From positions 806,001-870,000 of the forward strand of contig JALQBC010000008.1 of the NCBI GenBank assembly GCA_023375675.1: a DNA stretch of 64,000 bases, written 5' to 3'. Positions 56,138 to 64,000 of this stretch are shown in pieces. Within the stretch, counting starts at the first letter, position 1; each line of letters starts with the position of its first letter. Origin of the DNA: Cytospora piceicola. Taxonomy: Eukaryota > Ascomycota > Sordariomycetes > Diaporthales > Cytosporaceae. Both the position numbers and the translations under genes were made by a program. Under the pieces are notes generated by a model. That model was not told where the DNA came from. It saw only the letters and a program-made list of their open reading frames with translations, and did not search any database.

Positions 56138-59100
56138 GGTCCAGACAAGGTACCTGGTATGTGACAGGAAAGATCTACACTACATGTCTCCCCTCTGGCA
56201 CTGTCAGGGTCTCGTTTCTCCATCTCGTCTCTCTCTCTCTCTCTCTCTCTGTCATTCTCCTCCTAGGGGTCATCATTTCGCTCTCGCTCTCACTCATCAC
56301 AGAGATCTTCATTTGCTGCGCCGCCGCCCGCCCGTCCCTTGCCTCCTGTGCCTCTCACTTCCAGAATGTTGTCTTCCCCACGGGGTATCAAATGGTGGCG
56401 TTGTGACCCAATCTATTTCCACCGCCACAGCCCTTCTCGGGTACGTACCTGTCGAGTGAAAAGAAGGGTCGGGGAAAAGGGTTGGTGGTGGTCAGTGGCG
56501 GGCGCATGCGCGCGCGCGCGCGGATGGCGGCACGTCACGTACATACATAGGAACCCCGTTCCCGCTGTGACATCATATTCAATTCCCCAGCCCAGAGGGC
56601 GGTATATATTATAGAAAGGGGGGGAAGAGTAATTGACGGGGCGGGCAGCAAAGAGAGGGGATCAAACATGTTTGTGGTGGTCACAGGGTCCCTTCTTTTC
56701 TTACTGTGTCAGTGTGTGTGCTGCAACCCCCCTTGCCTGCCACTAGCCGGGATCAGGGATGAGCCTCGCTTCTCTTTGGCTGTGGGGGTGTTATAGTACG
56801 CCGCATAAGGGATACACTATGGTACGGCCCTTGGGGACTTACAAGGTTGGTAGTCGGTACCCTATAGCAACATCTGGAATCTACCCCAGACGGTGGTGGG
56901 TTGGGGTATTACCATGTATCTGCCAGACGTTGCGCGTAGTGGTAAATTTTTACACCCGGTATTCGTTCAAGTCTTAGTCGCTCCCAGGCAGAGACATGCA
57001 ACTACAGCTTATGAATGATGATCAATAATTTGCTCCTTATTGGATCTCTTCCCAAGATTTTTGCTGCTCAATGTTGCTAGTGTGCAGGTGGCCCGGTTAT
57101 AGATAGGTCGAATCAAAGGAGACAATCACCAAGTCCCGAGGTCAAGGCTGAACTACCCTAGGGTACTGTGCAGCACACTTGCATATGGACTTGGGTGCAT
57201 ATGTACAATTAACCCCCGGAATATCCATCGTCCAGTTGTATCGCTCGATAAATACAGGACCGAAGCCTCGACAAATCAGTCCAGCATCTTCCATCCCCCC
57301 CGGTCTCCTACTTCTCCCAGCCCCAGAAATTCCATAACACGAGCTCTTCCGTCGCAGGACTTGCTGGCTTCAGTGTCAAACCCCTCATGAGCTGTTCGCC
57401 GAGCAGCTTGAGAAACCTGTGGATCTCATGGCCAAGAGTGCTAAGAAGAACAAGGACAAGGGCCACCAGCGGCTCTAGCATACACAACGGCCAGGACACT
57501 CGGAGTACCGTTTCCGGTGATGGATCTGAGTCTACGGTTGTAAAAGAGTCTATGGTTGAGAAATAGTGTATACCCTTGAAGCCCAAGCAAATACCTTACA
57601 TATGTACCATGGAAATCGCTGAGTTCACCTATGCCTAGATTATCGACGGAATGACAATAGCTCCCGGTTGTACGAATAACTACTAGTTCTATAAAAGCTT
57701 TTCAGTTATAAAGTATTCAAGATTATAGTGGAATTATATAGAACAGCTAAGCTTTCCGTTCAGATTTGGATATCGTTTTCCCGAATATCAAGCCTAATGT
57801 AGTTATAGCTAGTCCACCAACGTTTCAATGTTCGAGTATAGCTTCTAGAGGCCTCCCATATTTTACTACATAGTACCCTTTTATCGTGGAGACTACTACA
57901 CTTCTTCAACCTAGAGAAGGATAGCTTAGAGATGTCGATATAGTCTAAGAGATTTCAGGTTTCGAAGGACCCGCATAAGTGGTAATGTCGAGATGTCACG
58001 TTGAGAGGCCAGTAACTAAGCCATGTCCGTTCTATCTCAATACGTATGAAGACCCCGTGGGCTATGCAACCTTGGCGAAGCAACTTCCCATTCCGGGTAC
58101 GTTATCGCTGATAGTTGTACTTGGAGAGGCGTCCTGATACTTGCGTGCCTTATAGCGGGGTGTGGCTTTCCAATACTAGGGTACTCAAAGAGGACAAAGA
58201 TATGCAATCAACCAGACTTAACGTCTGCACCAGGAGGTATTTAGACGGACAGATACAGCCTGGGAGCATCCTGAGGGCATTTGTCAGATCTAAATATCCT
58301 CGAAACAGGGACACAGTGCATATAGTAGTATTCGTTCCAGGACCCTGGGTTGTTAAAACGTCATTTTATAGGGCGGGGAAATACCCAGTACCGCTATTCA
58401 ATGCCAGCCATTGATTTATACTATGCAATAGTTTCATGCTGAGAGATACCGTGCCAACTGATTATCTTCTTAATGCTCTCGGGCGGCATCCTTTCCATGC
58501 ACGTAAGTGCCCCTCGAGACCAGCGTTAATATGGCACCACTCACGAAACATCCAGACACTCTGAAACTGTGCAACTTCGTAACGACACTTACTTGCGAAT
58601 CCCTTCTTTTTTCCATGTTCATTTTCTGAATATATTGCAGCAACTTGTTCCCGCCTCCCTCTCTCCCTCCCTGCCCTGGCCTTCCACTCCCTGACACTAC
58701 CCCTAGCACGCTCATTGCTAACATGAAGCAGGTAGGGTCTTGGCTTCAGCCTTCCGTGTGCGTCCGCCGTGAAATATAGCTGCCTGATACAGCCAGACCC
58801 GGGCCTGAAATCGTACTCAGTAAGAAAGGAGATATCTCAAACTTGACGCTAGTCATTGGGGACTGATTAAGCAGAGCCCGGAAGGCGACAACACTCGAGT
58901 GACAAATGTCGGTGGAATAATGATTGAGCATTGATCTTGATGGCGCCCTTGGACGTGGATGATTCGAGGTATCTCAAGGGACGAAACTGAGGTGTGTGTA
59001 TGGGAGCTTGTCTGGCCTTCCCACTGAGACAACAAAGGCTGTACATGGAACCAGACCTTAGGTACTTGTAAATACAACCCAGCTGCGAGGATTCGAATAA

Positions 59101-59415
59101 CCGACGAGAATTGTTACTTTGTACTGGCTGGATTGGTGATCATCTCCCAAACGACCATGCCTGTTACTAAAGGTAGACGTTTGGAAACTCAGATAGTGAC
59201 CGAAACAAGAGTGAGAAGATTCCTTGACCAGTTGGCTAATGGTGTGTTAAGACCGCAGACATAAGCCGGGCCTATACCACTACTTACATAGTATGGAACC
59301 CTCAATAACCGATATCTGCTGCAGACAGAGGACTACCACCTGGCCTGTCCTCAGCCTCTCTGGTTAATATCCCTGCTCCGATTGCTCAATCAAGGGACGG
59401 TACTTTCGACGATAT
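56138..59415. other. Gene-poor region with microsatellites
   Basis: Contains 11 CT units at 56229-56250 and a GC dinucleotide run at 56508-56522. The stretch from about 57600 to 58000 is relatively AT-rich and may be an old degraded repeat, but it is not CA/TG-depleted and I recognise no domain. Open frames at 57308-57586 and 58115-58414 are not supported. Confidence 0.45.
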
Positions 59416-59927
59416 TCAGGAACTAATCTCAACCTGCAAGTCATTCCTATAGTAGTAATATTGGTACGTCAACGTTATATAGTCTCTCACCATGGCGTAG
59501 TGCGCCCTGAGCCCGCCGTACCCGAACTGACCGACGTGCGGCCCCAGACCGCAGCGCCGCGCGCGAGCCCGCCAGGCGTCAACAGCTTCGTACAACGCTG
59601 CCTTCCTCTCGAGACGTCTCTCGAGTGCAGGCAGTCTCATCTAGTCCCACCCCTCACCTCAGCGCCTCTCAATCTCCTCCTCGAGATGCTCGCCCTTAGC
59701 AAGTACTCAAGCCCCTCGCCGACTGACCGGCGCCGGCTCATCACGCGGGCGTCTTCGGCAGCCCCCCCTCCCGCACCTGCGACGATGGTGTCGTGGGGAG
59801 GTGGCACCGAGATACTGCCGCCGGTTGCAGATGGGTGCGTGGCGGAGTCGTCGTCATCGCTGGGGCTGGGCTGGGGCTGGGGCCGGACATGATTGCATAT
59901 GTGACACACTTGTGTCGAAGCTGACAC
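59416..59927 (-). pseudogene. Frameshifted GC-rich gene relic (unrecognised)
   Basis: A GC-rich island in otherwise neutral DNA carries two minus-strand frames that meet head to tail. The first (59927-59637) has an acidic DDDDS stretch and ends RRLRGAEVRGGTR. The second (59640-59416) begins MRLPALERRLERKAAL and continues through GPHVGQFGYGGLRAHYAMVRDYI. The second has a helical, charged, protein-like composition and directly extends the first after a frame change, suggesting one original protein. I do not recognise the family. It could also be one exon of a real gene whose other exons I cannot see. Confidence 0.3.
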
Positions 59928-62900
59928 TCAGGGTTGCGGTCTGCTGGTGGTGGGAGGTGAGTATGGTGCATAGTGCTTGTTGGTGTGTCCATAGTGGGTA
60001 GATGTATTTCTCTCAGTGGTGGCCCTCCGCCCCACGCTGCGACCCCCTGGGGGCGGCCATGCCACCACCTCGTGTTTCAAGGCTTGGAATAATGAAGATA
60101 ATCATGTAAGCTTCTGGGAATGATGATGGAAAATCTGTTGCGATATATATGCACGATTAGAGGAGTTCGAGATCGATGGGTAGGCTCCTTGAGCAGGCAT
60201 GAGGCGAAGTCCAGTCTTTACGTTCAGCCACTTCCTCCCAGAGAGCTTTTGAGGTAGAGGAATGAGACCTTAGCTTTGCGTTTGGGCTATTCTTTTACTA
60301 TTCCCATTGGGTCGCGGGTGTCAGGTAGCAGATGTCCTCAGCCAGATTCCTAACACGGACGTTCTGGGAAGTGAGCAAGTGACGAGACAACCAAGAAGGC
60401 TTCGTATGGCCAGAGAAGCCCATGTGCATCATGAGGACTGAGGTGAAGACTAAGGGAACTTCAGAACAGGCAAGCAGCCACTGGAAACAAAGCAAATAAG
60501 AAAAGCGTATGTGTGCTGATTGAAACTATTGGGGCCAACAGTATGCATGAACAAGAGGTGTCGATAAGCTTGTACTGACGTATCGGGCCCTCAGAGCACT
60601 TGAGCACCTCGAGACCTTGACGCTAATCGTCTCAGGGGTTGACGCGGGACGGTAGAAGGGTAGGAGGGTAGTAGTATCGGTAGGTGTTAGCCTGAATAAA
60701 AGTTCGGCTGATGTTATACAGAAACAAATATTGGGGACGTTAGGTAGAATGGAATTGCGTACTTGGATATATTCTGCCGGGTGAACTTTAGTGTAGACTG
60801 ATCTGGAACGCTTTGTATTTCATAACAGTGGAAATTAATCGAGCAATCCCATTGCAGTGACAGTCTGGGATATTACTACTCGGTAGGCCAGAGCCCTCAT
60901 CTCATAGAATATCTAACCCTGAAATTCAAGTTCTCTGGGATCATACGCTAGGGTAGTGGTCCCATGATTTGTTCCTCTCCGATACACGTCACATATCCTG
61001 TGGTAACTTCACTGTCTGACACAAAAGCATCAAATCGACCTCCTGAAAGAGTATTGGCATGAATGACTGATTATGCATCGTATAGAAGCTCTTCGTTCGC
61101 TGCTGACCATGGTTTCTGGGATTGGATATCTTTCGGCGGGAGGAATGCACCAGCATTGAAGTGCATGGCATCTCGAGCTAGTGTGCTCTTGACAACCCAA
61201 GATGTAACGGTGGCTCTTCCTGGACGTTGAATCCCAAATTTGCCCGGGAGCATCGGGAAGTAGAAATGCAATTTGCATGCACATAGCCTGCTTCGAGCGA
61301 GCTTGGGGTATTTTGAACATGGCAAGCTGTGGACTCTGATCAGAGTGCTATGCATTATGCCTATGTGACACGGGACCTCCACAGCGAACATTGCCTAGCG
61401 ACCGACATACTTCTTGGGCAACGAGCATGTGGCAGATAAATCCGATTTGCTCCAGGCCGCTCATCTGCGGACAAAGAATTCCAGGATAGCGACGCCATCC
61501 ATAGCCTGCAGCTCGAATCGTCCCGCGATCTTCGAACACAGCTTCAAACAATTGGCACACCTTTGACCCAACACCCCTGGCCCCTCATAATATGCATGCA
61601 GGATCCCGTGCCGCTATCCTCGAACGGAGCTTCTAGTTTCGGAACCTTTCTTGAAGTTCGGCGGCTACCTTTCGGGACTCACATTCCACGTGCCCTTTTG
61701 CCGCACTTCCGATCCCGGATATGAGATTATCTGGTCGCGAACGGGCTAAGCAGCCAGACTAGGTGGCCAGCCGTGCGCAACACGCCCTGTCTGTTCATTC
61801 AACTATGAGATACGTGTCCAAGGGGGTTGGCAGCAGGTCCATGACCAATGTGGGGCCTCATCCCGAGATGTCGATTCAAGGAACTGGTGTGTCTGGGTGG
61901 ACGTGGACTTGGGGCATCATCGTTCCTTTACCAGCAACGTTTCCTACCTTTTCCTGGTAGACGTGACCTGACTAACGCTGACACTGACATAATGTCTGAG
62001 ATGCTGTTGTACCTGCTTGACGAGAGATGATTGTAGTCCGCGGAACGGATATCCGCCAATAGCATATACTGCGCCCAGATGCACGCGAGAAGGAACCTCC
62101 ACCGCGTGGTGAAGTTGCTTCAAGGCTCCAAGGGACAGGCCGGGAAGCGATGGTGAGGAAGGGCTTAACTCCAAGGCACCGAAAACTCTTCCATGTCAGG
62201 CTCAAAGAACAATGGCACCATGGACAGCTACATGGAGCTCACGCGCCTTGGGGTTACACGCGGAGACGGGTAGGTGCTTCGTCGGAGGATCTCTGGAATT
62301 CCGCAGGCGTCGGTGGAAACACTTTTGAGTTTCCAGATGATAGTTAGCCACCAGTTGCAGCGAGAAGTTCCGCCATTCTGGACGGTGGTAGGATGAGGCT
62401 GCCGTGGAGAGCTACTTTCCAGGTTGCGATAATATCGTGCGGCTGAAATTCGGTCGCGAGAATAATTATCCTGTCGTTAAAGCAGGAAGTGCTACAATAT
62501 GGCTTAGTTTGGTGACCCTGATTCCCATTCTCGGAAGCTACTCGCAACATCAGTACACTGCTTCGAGCCATCATGGCACAGCATTCCTCGTAACTTACAT
62601 GTAGTAACGTGGTGCAGCTGCTTAGGGGCAAAATGCCCACGTGTTTGTGCGCCTCGGCGTTGCGAGCCGCTGTCATAGCTGCGTCCTGCTGCTGCAGTTC
62701 CTAGAAGGGACTGATCTCACTTCGTACCTATGATGATGTCTCAAGCCGTACCGTCTGCCGAAAAGCGACGACCACACACGTCTTGTTCTGTTTACGACGG
62801 CGGATGAAATAAAAAATAAGTTGTAATCTTTTCAGTGATTTTGGTGACGGGTGTTGGAGACCATGGCCTTTTCCCCGGCAATGCGACCGGCCGTCCGTTC

Positions 62901-64000
62901 AAGCCTCACGTGGGTTCGAACTGTCTTGTTCCCGGAGGCCTCGGGAGACACTTGGGCATTCTCGTGCGGTGAGGAGGATTGTGCTGTATCTGTGTTGTGT
63001 TGTGCTGGTGGCTTGGACGAGAGCTTCGTCAGACGCAAACGGCGTGCGGGGAACTTCACACCATCACCACCCAAAGCTCTCGATGGACCCCGCCATGCCC
63101 GCCCCAAGTAAGCCACGCAGCAAGTCCTAGAATAGATGGTTTCCGAGTGGCATCAAGTGGCATATAACTGACCATTTGAAGCCCCGTGACTCGAATTAGT
63201 GCCGGCAATCGGCAATTGCCACGAGTTGAAGTTTCCATCAGGACTTCAATGTTCTACCTCCTCTAGTGCCGCCTCCCTATCCCATATTTTTATTGTGTTG
63301 TGCCGCTGTGTATTTCCGGAGCGGAAAATAACAATACCTACAACGGATGATCTCTTGTCGAACCTGACCCCCCACCCACTTTCTCCGAAGCAAACCAACT
63401 CATTGTCACCACGGCAACCAACGATGGAAGTTTTTGAGGAACCCGTGAAAGTTTCAGTATCCCAAAGGCTTCTTGTAGCGGTGACGGCAGAAGCACAAGG
63501 AGCCCTAACCTCAGTCAGGTCTATTACCTGTCATACCAAGTGCATGGTGCCAGTTCGTCCAACGCTAGGATCTCAGACACCGCAGTGGATGATTGTGTCC
63601 AGGCATCTCCAGATCCCACGTCCCACGCCGAGAGTCAATCCACCGGGGGATTCTCCGGTCTGGCCGGTGCCTTCCGGTGGTTCTACAGTATTGCATGATG
63701 GCCACTCTGATTGACATTACACCTGGATGACAGGAGATTCAGCCTGGGTTTTACCGACAAGACATGGCTGGGAGATAGCTGGGCAGTGGACGGACGGTGA
63801 AATTCACCAATCGGAGCCATCTTGCTGCAATGTCTTAGATTCCGTTGGCGTTGTTTGGTTCAGACGGCATCGTGGAAAGGGGACACGGTAAAGATGATAG
63901 AAGGACGGATGTGGGAGTACGGTACGACGGAATACCCGCATTGGGATGAGGTCAGACATCGATTGCTCATCAGGTCCATCTGCCCTGAGGTCTAGAGGGG
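59928..64000. other. Gene-poor right end
   Basis: No gene supported. Short minus-strand frames at 61030-61560 and a plus-strand frame at 63199-63714 are the longest, without motifs or splice support. A TCCGCGGA octamer occurs at 62037-62044. A gene may begin near 63424 (ATGGAAG after an A/C-rich leader) and be cut by the window, but the downstream frame shows no recognisable domain. Confidence 0.4.

Noticed and set aside
57600..58100. AT-rich patch as a second RIP-mutated transposon
   Set aside because: CA and TG dinucleotides are still common, and no terminal repeats or transposon domains can be read.
59085..59110. GATTCGAAT string as a tRNA B box
   Set aside because: No matching A box or cloverleaf arms at suitable distance; other GGTTCGA-like strings (35730, 62908) failed in the same way.
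61030..61560. Overlapping minus-strand frames as a gene
   Set aside because: Three partial frames overlap without consistent splice sites or recognisable motifs.
62037..62044. Second TCCGCGGA octamer (third at 33286-33293)
   Set aside because: One is in a gene-free area and one within the D-LDH coding region; expected by chance at about this frequency, so not annotated as regulatory.

Overview
This is nuclear DNA of a filamentous ascomycete (Pezizomycotina, most likely Sordariomycetes). The evidence is short GT-AG introns of about 50-120 nt with TACTAAC-like branch points, fungal protein families (Zn2Cys6 regulator, PDR-type ABC transporter, GH79, AA11-like LPMO, FMO-DUF6314), long pyrimidine-rich leaders, and a 6.4-kb retrotransposon saturated with transition mutations of the RIP type. 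Species cannot be named from the sequence alone. I found no rRNA, tRNA or CRISPR.

Layout. 0.5-2.8 kb: five-exon processive GT2 polysaccharide synthase (+). 3.9-5.5 kb: decayed MFS sugar-transporter pseudogene (-). 6.7-7.9 kb: unrecognised multi-pass membrane protein with a coiled C-terminus (+). 8.8-17 kb: a divergent pair, a Zn2Cys6 regulator (-, five exons) and a full-length PDR/ABCG transporter (+, seven exons), sharing a 1.1-kb promoter that holds one TCCGCGGA site. 21.1-23 kb: secreted, probably GPI-anchored GH79 beta-glucuronidase-like enzyme (+) behind a long CT-rich leader. 25.8-32.1 kb: Ty1/copia element on the minus strand with 166-bp LTRs, TG/CA ends and a perfect 5-bp target duplication, ruined by RIP. 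32.3-33.3 kb: intact D-lactate dehydrogenase-like gene starting 140 bp beyond the element. 34.2-35.4 kb: AA11-like LPMO with a Cys-rich C-terminal module. 36-43 kb: three minus-strand redox genes, FMO-DUF6314 fusion, cytochrome P450 and NADP-type zinc alcohol dehydrogenase. 43-64 kb: gene-poor; the only gene I can support is a two-exon short coiled-coil (SCOC-like) protein at 53.0-53.6 kb. The rest is microsatellites, homopolymers, a 47-bp perfect inverted repeat and one frameshifted relic.

Functional reading (inference). The left half looks like cell-surface and export functions: wall-glycan synthesis, a drug-efflux pump with its own candidate regulator, and secreted carbohydrate enzymes. 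The FMO/P450/ADH trio could act on one small molecule, but no backbone synthase is present, so a biosynthetic cluster is not supported. The most informative structures are the regulator/transporter pair with its PDRE-like site and the retrotransposon, whose two LTRs show a perfectly polarised RIP pattern: outer portions spared, inner portions mutated.
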